In this document: one piece after another, positions 16,603 through 25,628 of the stretch
Layout: each line of letters opens with the position of its first letter
How positions within the stretch are numbered: position 1 is the stretch's first letter
Assembly: GCA_963665765.1 (NCBI GenBank)
Contig: OY762464.1
Span: 1 to 64,000 of the forward strand
Length of the DNA stretch: 64,000 nucleotides
Reading direction: 5' to 3'
DNA from: Bin76 sp963665765
Lineage (GTDB): Bacteria > Actinomycetota > Acidimicrobiia > Spongiisociales > ZC4RG35
Program-made: the position numbers and the translations under genes
Notes under the pieces: generated by a model
What the model saw: the letters and a program-made list of their open reading frames with translations, nothing else
Told to the model about the DNA's origin: nothing
Databases searched by the model: none

Positions 16603-17975
16603 CTGGCTGTACCGAACTCCAGTTTCAGTTGTTTCATTTCTGAAATAACAGGAGATCCGCCAATGAAGTCGGCGACAGATTGCTGGCTGATCGGCGGCGC
16701 GGCTCGCCTTTTGCCGTTAGCCAGGTGAACGCGCCATGTGTCTTGGATCGGTCGGAAGACACTAATCGGGGCCTTCCTATGGGTCAGTGCCCTTTGCACG
16801 AACACCATATTGCTAAAGCGGAGTTGTCTGGCAACCTCTGGTGAATGAGAATTGAGTATGACCTGCCGGAGGGGATTGTCAGAATCTACCTTTTCTTGAG
16901 GATCAACCGCATAGTCCCCCAAGAGTTGCACAAGGTTTGGTATTCGGGAAGGATGAATGCCATTCTCAGGTTCTTCAATACACAGCACCGCCCGATCTCG
17001 GACATCGACCAACATCAGAGCCAGGGCTATGTAACGAAGGGTGCCGTCGGACAGGGAACGAGCATAGAGCCACTTGTCGACTCCGGCGATCCGCGCCCGG
17101 AGGGCGAGTTGGTCTCCAACTTCGTCGACGTGCACATCCAGTTTCTTGATATCCGAGTTCAGTTGCTGCAGGCGAGACACTATTTCCGACTCAGCATCAG
17201 GATCCCGTGAGATGAGAGCATGCAGTGTGGCAGGGATCCGGCTGCCTGCGGCGGATACATGGTGAGGTTGGGCCCAACGTGCGTCCGGACTGCGCATCGC
17301 ACTTGGTTCGAGGTGAAGCACCCGCCAAGAGGACATCTCCCGCTTGGCGCCGAGGACGGTTGGATAGTCAGACGTGTTTGTGCCTCCCACAACGGTGAGG
17401 GGTGATCTACCAACCGGCGCCGGACGCCCCCGGCTTCCACCATCTCCATGGAGCATTATGCGGTTGTCTTTGGTGGAAATCAAGGGACCGCCCCTCCTTG
17501 ATCCTAAAGCAACCGAACCTCTGAAGCCTGCACTGGTGGTGAATCCGACAAACTTCTTGAAGTCCCCTATTTTGGCGTGAGTGAGGCTTTCATACTCGAC
17601 CAGCAGACGATCCGATTCCGGCGCATAGCGAAGTCTCACGAGGTAGGTGAGAAGAGTTGTGCTCGGCCTGGCCGGTTCGCCGAAATCGTCTTTGAACCGG
17701 TCAGGAACGATCATGTCGGCCGAGAGTTCGATGAGGCGCCTCGGGTCCCTTTCGAAGACGAGATCCAAAGGAGAGTGTCCGCCGGCAATAGCTCGTCTGA
17801 CTTCGACGGCGGCCTCCGATACATCTCGTTCGGCTAGCTCGCTGAGAAAGTGAATCGCATCGAACATGTTGCTCTTGCCAACGCCGTTGTGCCCGATAAA
17901 GCATGTGAACGGTCCAAAGCGAACGTGGGCGTCCTTGATGCTCTTGAAGTTCTTCACAGATAAGGCAACCAGCAT
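16599..17975 (-). CDS. OLD/RecF-like AAA (AAA_21) ATPase of a putative two-gene defence system
   Basis: A 458-residue ABC-type ATPase. It has Walker A GHNGVGKS (28-35) after the typical opening SVKNFKSIKDAHVRFGPF, a signature SLSDGT (307-312), Walker B AVLCIEEPENG (329-339) and an H-loop NSHSP (375-379). The middle (about 100-300) is variable. An AAAGG box 9 bases before the ATG supports the start. The gene is followed, with a 4-base overlap, by the TOPRIM-like partner. Base composition is clearly more AT-rich than the flanks, as expected for a transferred defence cassette. No transposase or integrase lies beside it. Confidence 0.85.
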   Translation of the reverse strand: MLVALSVKNFKSIKDAHVRFGPFTCFIGHNGVGKSNMFDAIHFLSELAERDVSEAAVEVRRAIAGGHSPLDLVFERDPRRLIELSADMIVPDRFKDDFGEPARPSTTLLTYLVRLRYAPESDRLLVEYESLTHAKIGDFKKFVGFTTSAGFRGSVALGSRRGGPLISTKDNRIMLHGDGGSRGRPAPVGRSPLTVVGGTNTSDYPTVLGAKREMSSWRVLHLEPSAMRSPDARWAQPHHVSAAGSRIPATLHALISRDPDAESEIVSRLQQLNSDIKKLDVHVDEVGDQLALRARIAGVDKWLYARSLSDGTLRYIALALMLVDVRDRAVLCIEEPENGIHPSRIPNLVQLLGDYAVDPQEKVDSDNPLRQVILNSHSPEVARQLRFSNMVFVQRALTHRKAPISVFRPIQDTWRVHLANGKRRAAPPISQQSVADFIGGSPVISEMKQLKLEFGTAR

Positions 17976-18157
17976 CTTCGCTTAACCTTTGTGCTTACGC
18001 GGGAATTGTTGCAAACCTGTCCGGTCCTTCCCCTGCATGGGACCATCCACAACTTGGTCCATTTTTTCCTGGTGTGGAGGACACAACGACAGTGTACCTG
18101 CTGTTTTGAGGATCCGGCTTCGATGGCCTATTTCTCCATGATGGACAAAACACTCAG

Positions 18158-19153
18158 CTAAAGGGCCTGACGGGCCGCCTCCACTCTTTCTATCAGGAAC
18201 CCGCCCAGTCCTTGCAGGACTTCGGTGGTCTCGGTCATCGGCAGATCCGCCAACGCTCCGGAAGCCACCTCGGCGTGGCCCAGGGCCACGCCGAGCGCCT
18301 TATCCACGTAGCCTCCTTCCACCACGGTGGCGATCGCCTCCGCCACCGTCTCCTCCGGATAGGGCGGGGGATGGGCCAGCAGTTCGACCATCCTCGGACC
18401 CTTGTTTCCCGAGGCGGCCAACAGCACCGGAAGGGTGAAGGTTCCCTCCCGCAGGTCTGCCCCCGCCGGTTTGCCCAACAGATCGGTGCTGGCCACCACA
18501 TCCAGGGCGTCGTCGGCAATCTGAAAGACTCTGCCCAGTTCGAACGCCCACAGGCTGAGGGCGTTCACCACCTCTTGGGACGCCTCGGCGGCCCGGGCGC
18601 CAATGTAGACGGAGGTGCGGATCAGGCTGGCGGTTTTCAGATCGATTACCCGCCGGTAGGCGGGGATCTCGTGATCGAGCCGACCCACCAATCGAAATTC
18701 GAGGGTCTGGCCCTCCACCAACTCCGTGTAGGTCATGGCCAACATGCGCACCGACTCCATATCGAGATGGGTCGAGGCCAGCTCGGAGGCCCGCGAGATC
18801 AGAAAGTCCCCGGCCAGGACCGCCAGGGTGTTGTTCCAGTTGGCGTTCACCGAAGGGCCGCCGCGGCGAGTATCCGCCTCGTCGATCACGTCGTCGTGAT
18901 ACAGGCTCCCCACGTGGATCAACTCGACTGCGGCCGCCGCCTCCACTGCCCGGCGGTCCTGAACGGACCCGAACCGGGCCGCCAGCAGCGCCAGCAGGGG
19001 ACGGAGGCGCTTGCCGCCCGCCTTGAGGAGATGCTGGGCGACCTGGGTCATGTAGGAGTCCTGGGAGGTGCTGACCTCAAGCAACCGGCTCTCTACCTCA
19101 TCCAGGCTGCCCCAGATGTCGGGGATGTTGATCAGGTGGCGGAAATCGTCCAT
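18158..19153 (-). CDS. Polyprenyl diphosphate synthase (trans-isoprenyl)
   Basis: Condenses IPP onto allylic diphosphates to make the long isoprenoid tail of menaquinone or related lipids. The 331 residues include GKRLRP (47-52), the first Asp-rich motif HDDVIDEADTRRG (D87, D88, D91) and the second, QIADDALDVV (D214, D215, D218). The small residues before the first motif (VGSLY) suggest a long-chain product. Its neighbours do not reveal the partner pathway. It is divergent from clpC, with 133 bp between starts. Confidence 0.92.
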   Translation of the reverse strand: MDDFRHLINIPDIWGSLDEVESRLLEVSTSQDSYMTQVAQHLLKAGGKRLRPLLALLAARFGSVQDRRAVEAAAAVELIHVGSLYHDDVIDEADTRRGGPSVNANWNNTLAVLAGDFLISRASELASTHLDMESVRMLAMTYTELVEGQTLEFRLVGRLDHEIPAYRRVIDLKTASLIRTSVYIGARAAEASQEVVNALSLWAFELGRVFQIADDALDVVASTDLLGKPAGADLREGTFTLPVLLAASGNKGPRMVELLAHPPPYPEETVAEAIATVVEGGYVDKALGVALGHAEVASGALADLPMTETTEVLQGLGGFLIERVEAARQAL

Positions 19154-19205
19154 ATGAAAGGGAAAAGTGGAATCTACAGGTGGGTGGTTTTATACTTCCG
19201 GAAAA

Positions 19206-19231
19206 GGAACACGGAAACAGTTCTCGTGGTT
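19206..19231 (+). promoter_or_regulatory. Possible SigR/SigH-type promoter of clpC
   Basis: GGAAC (19206-19210) and GTT (19229-19231) are separated by 18 bases. This matches the redox/heat-stress ECF sigma consensus GGAAT-N18/19-GTT known for SigR and SigH in actinobacteria, whose regulons include clpC. It would place the start of transcription near 19238 and give a leader of about 50 bases. The short palindromes TTCCGGAA (19196-19203) and CTCCGGAG near 19246 lie beside it. Only eight bases are scored, so chance is possible. Confidence 0.4.
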
Positions 19232-19286
19232 GTTATAGACTAGGAACTCCGGAGACACCCCGGAAGTAGCGCAGTAAGGAGAGGCT

Positions 19287-21785
19287 TTGTTCGAGCGATT
19301 CACCGACCGGGCCCGGCGGGTGGTGGTTATGGCGCAGGAAGAAGCGCGCAAGATGAACCACAAGTACATCGGCACCGAGCACCTGTTGCTGGGGCTTCTG
19401 GCGGAAGGTGACGGAGTGGCCGCCAAATCCCTGGGGAGTCTGGGCATCGACTTGAACAGCACCCGCGAGACGGTGATCCAGACGGTGGGGGTTGGGCAAC
19501 AGGCGCCCACCGGTCACATTCCCTTCACGCCTCGGGCCAAGAAGGTTTTGGAATTGGCCCTGCGGGAAGCACTGCAGTTGGGCCACAACTACATCGGCAC
19601 CGAGCATATCCTCTTGGGACTCATCCGGGAGGGCGAGGGCGTGGCTGCGCAGGTGCTGGGTCAGGCCGAGGCCGGGCTGCAGAAGATCCGCCAGACCGTG
19701 TTGACAGAGCTGTCGGGATCGGGAGGCGAGGGTCCCAGGGGGAAGAGCCAGGCCTCTCCGCAGGCTGCCCGCACCGGGGCCGGCCGAGAGAGCCATCGGT
19801 CGGGATCAAGCATCCTCGACCAGTTCGGACGCAACCTCACCCAGGCTGCTCGGGAGAGGGCGCTTGATCCGGTGATAGGCCGGTCGCGGGAGATCGACCG
19901 GATGATGCAGATCCTGGCCCGCCGCACCAAGAACAACCCGGTGCTGATCGGAGAACCGGGGGTGGGCAAGAGCGCCATCGTGGAGGGACTCGCCCAGCGG
20001 ATCGTGGCGGGGGAGGTTCCCCATTCCCTTCGCAACCAGATCCTCTACACCATCGATCTGGGGGCGATGGTGGCCGGCACCAGATATCGGGGGGACTTCG
20101 AAGAGCGGATGAAGAAGGTCCTCAAGGAGATCAAAAAACGGGGCAACGTCATCATTTTCCTGGATGAAATCCATACTGTGGTGGGCGCCGGCGCCGCCGA
20201 AGGGGCTATCGACGCCGCATCCATCCTCAAGCCGATGCTGGCGCGAGGAGAATTGCAGACCATCGGGGCCACCACCCTGGAGGAGTACCGCAAGCATTTC
20301 GAACGCGACTCCGCCTTGGCCCGGCGTTTCCAACCGGTTCAGGTGGATGAGCCGTCGGTGGCCGACGCGGTGGAGATCCTGATGGGACTCAAGGACCGCT
20401 ACGAAAGCTTTCATCAGGTGATTTTCACCGACGAGGCGATTGTCACTGCGGTCAACCTGGCCGACCGCTACGTTTCGGATCGCTTCCTGCCTGACAAGGC
20501 GATCGACCTGATGGACGAGGCGGGAAGCCGCAAGAAACTGTACAGTCTGTCCCCGCTCCCCGAGGTGGAGAAGCTAAACATCAAGCTGTCGGACCTGCGG
20601 CTCAAGAAAAAAGACGCCATCGACGCCGACGAGTTCGAAAAAGCCGCCGAAATCCGGGACCAGGAGAAGACGGTTAACAAAGAGATCGAGAAGGCCATCG
20701 CCAAGGGGGGAGCAGTGGGCACCGACGCCTTGGTGATCGACGAGGAGGAGATCGCCGAAGTGCTGGCCCAGTGGACCGGGATACCCGTCCATCGCCTCAC
20801 CGAGGAGGAGACCTCCCGCTTGGTGAACATGGAGGAGGAGCTTCATCGGCGGATCGTCGCCCAGGATGATGCCATCGCCGCGGTGAGCCGGGCTATCCGG
20901 CGGACCCGGGCCGGGTTGAAGGATCCGAAACGACCCGCCGGTTCCTTCATATTCCTGGGACCTTCGGGAGTGGGCAAGACCGAGACTGCCAAGGCGCTCA
21001 CCGAGTTCCTGTTTGGAAACGAAGACTCTCTCATCCAGATCGACATGTCCGAATACATGGAGAAACACGCGGTCAGTCGCCTGATCGGATCACCGCCCGG
21101 CTATGTGGGATACGACGAGGGGGGACAGCTCACCGAGGCCGTCCGGCGGCGTCCTTTCTCGGTGGTGCTGTTTGATGAGATCGAAAAGGCTCACCCCGAC
21201 GTTTTCAACATTCTCCTTCAGATTCTGGAGGACGGTCGACTGACCGATTCCCATGGCAAGTCGGTGGACTTCAAGAACGTGGTGATCATCATGACCTCCA
21301 ACCTCGGCACCAAGGAACTGCGGAAGAAGTCGGTCGGATTCCACAGCGATTCGGGCGAGATCAACTACGAGCACATGCGCAACAGACTGTTCGACGAACT
21401 CAAACGTCACTTCCGGCCGGAGTTCCTGAACCGTATCGACGAGATCATCGTATTCCGTGAACTGACCTTCGAGGAGATCAAGCAGATCATCGATCTGCTG
21501 ATGAAGAGGGTCATGGACCAGCTTCGAGCGCAGCGCCTGGAGTTGGTGCTGGCGGACTCGGCCAAGGGTTACCTGGCCAAGGTGGGATACGATCCGGACT
21601 TGGGGGCCCGGCCTCTCCGGCGGGCTATCCAACGCTACGTGGAGGATCCCCTTTCCGAGAAGGTGTTGTTGGGAGAATTCACAGCCGGCACCACGGTGCT
21701 GGTGAGTCTTGACGAGGAAGCCGACGAACTGGTGCTGGAGGGATTCGACGTCTCTTCGCAGGTGGAGACCGCTTCGCAGGGCTGA
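19287..21785 (+). CDS. clpC: ATP-dependent Clp protease ATP-binding subunit ClpC
   Basis: AAA+ unfoldase that feeds substrates to ClpP. The 832 residues carry the Clp_N repeats (1-145; FERFTDRARRVV and YIGTEHLLLGL twice), D1 Walker A GEPGVGKS (about 222), a UVR/middle segment (about 430-460), D2 Walker A GPSGVGKT (about 558) and the C-terminal D2-small domain. The start is TTG: it falls exactly at the conserved FERFTDRARR terminus and has AAGGAGAGG at 19277-19285. No McsA/McsB genes accompany it, as usual for actinobacteria. Confidence 0.96.
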   Translation: MFERFTDRARRVVVMAQEEARKMNHKYIGTEHLLLGLLAEGDGVAAKSLGSLGIDLNSTRETVIQTVGVGQQAPTGHIPFTPRAKKVLELALREALQLGHNYIGTEHILLGLIREGEGVAAQVLGQAEAGLQKIRQTVLTELSGSGGEGPRGKSQASPQAARTGAGRESHRSGSSILDQFGRNLTQAARERALDPVIGRSREIDRMMQILARRTKNNPVLIGEPGVGKSAIVEGLAQRIVAGEVPHSLRNQILYTIDLGAMVAGTRYRGDFEERMKKVLKEIKKRGNVIIFLDEIHTVVGAGAAEGAIDAASILKPMLARGELQTIGATTLEEYRKHFERDSALARRFQPVQVDEPSVADAVEILMGLKDRYESFHQVIFTDEAIVTAVNLADRYVSDRFLPDKAIDLMDEAGSRKKLYSLSPLPEVEKLNIKLSDLRLKKKDAIDADEFEKAAEIRDQEKTVNKEIEKAIAKGGAVGTDALVIDEEEIAEVLAQWTGIPVHRLTEEETSRLVNMEEELHRRIVAQDDAIAAVSRAIRRTRAGLKDPKRPAGSFIFLGPSGVGKTETAKALTEFLFGNEDSLIQIDMSEYMEKHAVSRLIGSPPGYVGYDEGGQLTEAVRRRPFSVVLFDEIEKAHPDVFNILLQILEDGRLTDSHGKSVDFKNVVIIMTSNLGTKELRKKSVGFHSDSGEINYEHMRNRLFDELKRHFRPEFLNRIDEIIVFRELTFEEIKQIIDLLMKRVMDQLRAQRLELVLADSAKGYLAKVGYDPDLGARPLRRAIQRYVEDPLSEKVLLGEFTAGTTVLVSLDEEADELVLEGFDVSSQVETASQG

Positions 21786-21806
21786 CCGGGTCGGCGCCGC
21801 CGGCCG

Positions 21807-22757
21807 CTAATAATCCAGGGTCAGGGTTCGGTGATGTTCGCCCATTCGCGGGGCGTCTGGACCCAACACCGCCTCTGACCAGAGGAAATAGTCAAGCCGC
21901 GGTCCGCTAACCGATGTCCCCCGCCGTTGCAATGCCTGAAGCAGGAGATTTCCGGCCCGGACGGTGGCCCAGCGGATGGCGATTTCTTGCTTCGAATGGC
22001 GAGGGATGATGGCGCGGCGGTCGACCGCCCGAGACAATTCCGGTGAGTAACGCAGTATCTGCAGATGACGGAGAAAGCGGGGGAGCATGTAATCGGGATA
22101 CACCGGGAAGGTCTCCATCCCCGACCAGCGAATCGAGGATCGAGAGGACATCACCGCCGCCGCCAGATAGGCGAGCTTTCGAAACCGCAGGCGATAACCG
22201 TCCACATCAGCTTCGTCCTCAAACCCGGGGACGCCGGTGGCCAGCAGTTCCACCACCCGCGGTCCGTGCCATTGCGCCTCCTCCACCAGGTTGAGCGCCG
22301 TTCCACCCCAGGCTTCCCGCAGGGCCGCGGCCACTGCCCGAAGCCGTTCGATCCGCTCGGGGACCATCTGGAGGACCCCTTTCCCGACGAACAACCGCTG
22401 AGCTTCGGAAGGTTTGATACCGGCGAAGCGTCTCAGATCGGGCGCCGGATTTTCTCCTATCCACCGGGTTACCGCCCCGAACAGCGCCGGGGCGTCGGTC
22501 AGTCGCCGGCCGCGGTGAATGATGGACCACACCGGAGCGCCGGGGGGAGGCCATAGGCAGGCCAGCACGGAGACGGCCAAGGCACTGTAGTTGAACCAGG
22601 GACCGTCCCGAAGGTGGGCAGGCGGGCCGGGATAGTCGAAAGTGGGAGCGGGAAACGGCTGATCCCGCCAACGGTCGGCCGTTCGGGAGAGGCCGGCCTC
22701 GACTACTTCCACCCCCCAGTCAATCGGCGGCGCACAGAGACGGGGATTGGTCAACAT
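21807..22757 (-). CDS. Queuosine salvage protein (Qng1/DUF2419-like N-glycosylase)
   Basis: A 316-residue protein with the pattern of the DUF2419 family, which releases queuine from queuosine 5'-phosphate. Recognisable blocks are FRKLAYLAAAV, FPVYPDYMLPRFLRHLQIL, LRYSPELSRAVDRRAIIP and SKQEIAIRWATVRAGNLL. In characterised members the Asp of the xDYxxP block is part of the active site and is present here. No tgt or queuine transporter lies beside it. It is convergent with clpC (21 bp apart) and divergent from the BMP lipoprotein gene. Confidence 0.85.
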   Translation of the reverse strand: MLTNPRLCAPPIDWGVEVVEAGLSRTADRWRDQPFPAPTFDYPGPPAHLRDGPWFNYSALAVSVLACLWPPPGAPVWSIIHRGRRLTDAPALFGAVTRWIGENPAPDLRRFAGIKPSEAQRLFVGKGVLQMVPERIERLRAVAAALREAWGGTALNLVEEAQWHGPRVVELLATGVPGFEDEADVDGYRLRFRKLAYLAAAVMSSRSSIRWSGMETFPVYPDYMLPRFLRHLQILRYSPELSRAVDRRAIIPRHSKQEIAIRWATVRAGNLLLQALQRRGTSVSGPRLDYFLWSEAVLGPDAPRMGEHHRTLTLDY

Positions 22758-22844
22758 GTCCGGGATGTGGGTCGCTTTTCTGATCGGTATGCTTATACCC
22801 CGAGGGGAGGAGATGTTCGCAAAACTGCTACAAGGAGTCCTTTT

Positions 22845-23867
22845 ATGAAGAAAAGACTAATTGGTGTGTCCGTTTTCGCGGTGCTGTCGCTTTTGGTGGC
22901 CGGCTGCGGAGGCGGCGATGACACTTCGGTGTACCTGGTTTTTGATATCGGGGGCCGGGGCGATCAATCTTTCAATGACGCCGCCGCCACCGGTTTGGAT
23001 CGGGCCATTGAGGAATTGGGTATCACCGCCAGTGAACTCGAACCCACCTCCGGAGGAGAGAATCGGGGCGAGTTGTTGAACCTGGCCGCCGAGGACGGCG
23101 CACAGTTGGTGTTTGGAGTCGGGTTCCTGTTCGACGCCGCCATCGCGTCCGCCGCCGCGGCCTATCCTGACACCAACTTCGGTTTGATCGACGGTTTCGT
23201 CCCCGATCTGACGGCCGACAGCAACCTGATTTCCCTGGGGTTCGCCGAACATGAGGGGTCCTTTCTGGTGGGAGCGGCTGCTGCTCTGAAGAGCCGCACC
23301 GGCAAGGTGGGCTTCATCGGCGGGGTGGAGATCGATCTCATCCAACGGTTCGAGGCCGGATTCGTCGCCGGCGCCCGGCATATCGATCCCGGCATCGAGA
23401 TCGACATCAAGTACATAAGCCAGCCTCCCGACTTCGGCGGCTTCGCCGACCCGGCCAAGGGTAAGGAGATCGGCTCCGCCATGTATCAGTCCGGGGCGGA
23501 CGTGGTTTATCACGCGGCCGGCGGGTCCGGTGGCGGGCTTTTCCAGGCTGCCAAGGATCACAGCGAGAGTTCCGGAAGTCACGTGTGGGCGATCGGTGTG
23601 GACTCCGATCAGTATCTCACCGCCGGAGCGGAATTCCAGCCCCACATTCTGACCTCGATGCTCAAGCGGGTGGACGTGGCGGTATATGAGACCATCGCCA
23701 CCCTGGTGGACGACAGCTTCGCAGGCGGATACCGCACCTTCGATCTGTCGGTCGATGGGGTCGGATACGCCACAAGCGGCGGTCATGTGAACGACATCTC
23801 CGCTCAACTGGATGACCTGAAAGCCCAGGTCGTCTCCGGGGCCATCACCGTTCCCGAAGCGCCGTGA
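22845..23867 (+). CDS. BMP/PnrA-family nucleoside-binding lipoprotein
   Basis: A 340-residue substrate-binding lipoprotein. The signal peptide ends in lipobox LVAGC (Cys21), followed by Gly-rich residues. BMP-family features are FDIGGRGDQSFNDAA, GVGFLFDAA, LISLGFAEHEGSFLVGAAAAL, KVGFIGGVE and IGVDSDQY. The ATG at 22845 has AAGGAG eight bases upstream; a longer frame from 22614 has no signal sequence. It is followed by a strong terminator and then the ABC transporter genes for which it probably supplies nucleosides. Confidence 0.93.
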   Translation: MKKRLIGVSVFAVLSLLVAGCGGGDDTSVYLVFDIGGRGDQSFNDAAATGLDRAIEELGITASELEPTSGGENRGELLNLAAEDGAQLVFGVGFLFDAAIASAAAAYPDTNFGLIDGFVPDLTADSNLISLGFAEHEGSFLVGAAAALKSRTGKVGFIGGVEIDLIQRFEAGFVAGARHIDPGIEIDIKYISQPPDFGGFADPAKGKEIGSAMYQSGADVVYHAAGGSGGGLFQAAKDHSESSGSHVWAIGVDSDQYLTAGAEFQPHILTSMLKRVDVAVYETIATLVDDSFAGGYRTFDLSVDGVGYATSGGHVNDISAQLDDLKAQVVSGAITVPEAP

Positions 23868-23885
23868 TCTAAAACATCAAACACC

Positions 23886-23926
23886 AAGAAGCGGGGCGGC
23901 CGGGATCGGATGCCCCGCTTCTTTTT
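23886..23926 (+). terminator. Rho-independent terminator after the BMP lipoprotein gene
   Basis: A 12-base stem (AAGAAGCGGGGC at 23886-23897 and GCCCCGCTTCTT at 23912-23923) with a 14-base loop runs into a T tract. It lies 19 bases after the stop at 23867. A partial stop here would let the lipoprotein be made in excess of the membrane subunits encoded downstream, a common arrangement. Confidence 0.9.
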
Positions 23927-24106
23927 CATTGAACTCATACGTGGGTGTTACCACCAGATCCTCGAGCAGTCTGTCGAGTAGATCAACACAGAGCGCCGAA
24001 ACTTTCGCATCTGAACCCATAACTTTTCGCCGGACAGAATCTCCCTGATCTTCTGCTTGATGCATTTCGGTCGCCGGATAACCTTACCACTCGGCAACTT
24101 TGCTGG

Positions 24107-24112
24107 TAGTGT
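24107..24112 (+). promoter_or_regulatory. -10 box for a probably leaderless ABC transporter transcript
   Basis: TAGTGT lies 7 bases before the GTG at 24120, with TTACCA 17 bases further upstream as a fair -35. The spacing places the transcription start at or next to the start codon. This gives the permease operon its own promoter after the terminator at 23886. Confidence 0.5.
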
Positions 24113-24119
24113 CGGGCGG

Positions 24120-25628
24120 GTGAGTGCCGTTGCCATCGAACTGCTTCAGATCACCAAGCGTTTTCCGGGCGTGATAGCCAACGACCGGATTGATCTGGCC
24201 GTGCGGGAAGGGGATATTCATGCGGTGGTGGGGGAGAATGGCGCGGGAAAGTCCACCCTGATGAAGATCTTGTATGGGATGCTGATCCCCGACGAGGGCG
24301 AGATCCGCATCAGAGGCAAATCGGTGTCCATGGTGTCGGCCAAGGACGCGATCGATGCCGGAATCGGAATGGTTCACCAGCATTTCATGTTGGCTGAACA
24401 GATGACGGTACTGGAAAACGTCATTCTGGGCGCCGAGCCGCGTTCCGGCCTGAAGATCGACTTCGGGGACGCCAAGCGGCGAATCGCGGAAACCTCCCGA
24501 GAGGGCACTCTCGATCCCGACCGGCTGGTGGAAGAACTCTCGGTGGGGGAAAAACAGCGAGTGGAAATCACCAAGGTGCTGTTCCGGGGAGCGCAGATCC
24601 TCATCCTCGACGAACCCACCGCGGTGCTGGTTCCCCAAGAGGTGCAAGAGTTGTTCCGCTCTCTTCGGGAACTGCGCGACCGGGGAGTAACCATCATCTT
24701 CATCTCCCACAAGCTCGACGAGGTGCTGGAGATCGCGGATCGGATCACCGTCATCCGCGCTGGTCGGACGGTGGCCTCGGTGGATCCGGCCGGCACCACC
24801 ACCCGGGAACTGGCCGAACTGATGGTGGGCGCCGAGCTTCCCACTCCTGACATCCGGGAATCGACCGTGCAGCCTGAAGTTCTACTGGAGGCAGAGGGAT
24901 TGGGTTCGCGGTCCGAAGACGGGGACCGATGGGTGATCGAGGACATGACATTCCGGATCCGGCGGGGGGAGGTGCTGGGAATAGCCGGAGTGGAGGGAAA
25001 CGGCCAGCGGGAACTGGTGGAGGTCCTGATGGGAATCCGCCCTGTCCACACCGGCCGGGTCCGCCTCGACGGCGAGGAGATCGACTCCCTGTCGACCCTC
25101 CACCGGCGCGAGGCCGGCATGGGCCTGATTCCCGCCGATCGCCATGGCCGGGGTCTTTTGCTGGAATCGCCCCTGTGGGAAAACGCCATGCTGGGACATC
25201 AGGGCAGTCGGCCTTTCGCGCGGGGATTGCTGGTGGACAGCAACGGCGCCCGGCGCAGGACTGAAGAGGTGGTGGAGGCGTTCGATGTTCGAACACCGGG
25301 AGTGGATGTCAAAATCCATGCCCTGTCGGGAGGCAACCAGCAGAAACTGCTGGTGGGAAAGGAAATGCTGGCCACCCCCACCGTGCTGTTGGCCTCCCAT
25401 CCCACCCGGGGCATCGACGTGGGCGCCCAGGCTGCGGTCTGGGAAAGCATCAGGACCGCTCGTTCCAAAGGCTTGGGCGTGCTCCTGATCTCAGCCGATC
25501 TTGACGAGTTGATCGGGCTTTCCGACACCCTGATGGTGATCCTACGGGGGAGACTGGTGGCCACCCTTGATCCCGGCATGATCACCCCTGTCCAATTGGG
25601 CGCCCACATGACCGGAGCGGACGGATGA
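24120..25628 (+). CDS. Nucleoside/simple-sugar ABC transporter ATP-binding protein (tandem)
   Basis: A 502-residue tandem ATPase of the RbsA/YufO type. Domain 1 has Walker A GENGAGKSTLMK, signature LSVGEKQRVEI and Walker B ILILDEPTAVL. Domain 2 has the usual weakened Walker A (GVEGNGQRELVEVL) and signature LSGGNQQKLLVGKEM, followed by HPTRGIDVGAQAAVW. The GTG at 24120 is chosen because it begins just before the domain and follows a -10 box. Its stop overlaps the first permease (ATGA). Together with the BMP lipoprotein it points to nucleoside uptake. Confidence 0.93.
   Translation: MSAVAIELLQITKRFPGVIANDRIDLAVREGDIHAVVGENGAGKSTLMKILYGMLIPDEGEIRIRGKSVSMVSAKDAIDAGIGMVHQHFMLAEQMTVLENVILGAEPRSGLKIDFGDAKRRIAETSREGTLDPDRLVEELSVGEKQRVEITKVLFRGAQILILDEPTAVLVPQEVQELFRSLRELRDRGVTIIFISHKLDEVLEIADRITVIRAGRTVASVDPAGTTTRELAELMVGAELPTPDIRESTVQPEVLLEAEGLGSRSEDGDRWVIEDMTFRIRRGEVLGIAGVEGNGQRELVEVLMGIRPVHTGRVRLDGEEIDSLSTLHRREAGMGLIPADRHGRGLLLESPLWENAMLGHQGSRPFARGLLVDSNGARRRTEEVVEAFDVRTPGVDVKIHALSGGNQQKLLVGKEMLATPTVLLASHPTRGIDVGAQAAVWESIRTARSKGLGVLLISADLDELIGLSDTLMVILRGRLVATLDPGMITPVQLGAHMTGADG

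Noticed and set aside
18040..18067. Hairpin GGACCA/TGGTCC followed by six T, looking like a plus-strand terminator
   Set aside because: Both flanking genes run on the minus strand, and on that strand the T run becomes an A run before the stem, so it has no gene to terminate.
19233..21632. Several long minus-strand frames inside clpC
   Set aside because: They are codon-bias mirrors of a strongly conserved gene and show no family motif.
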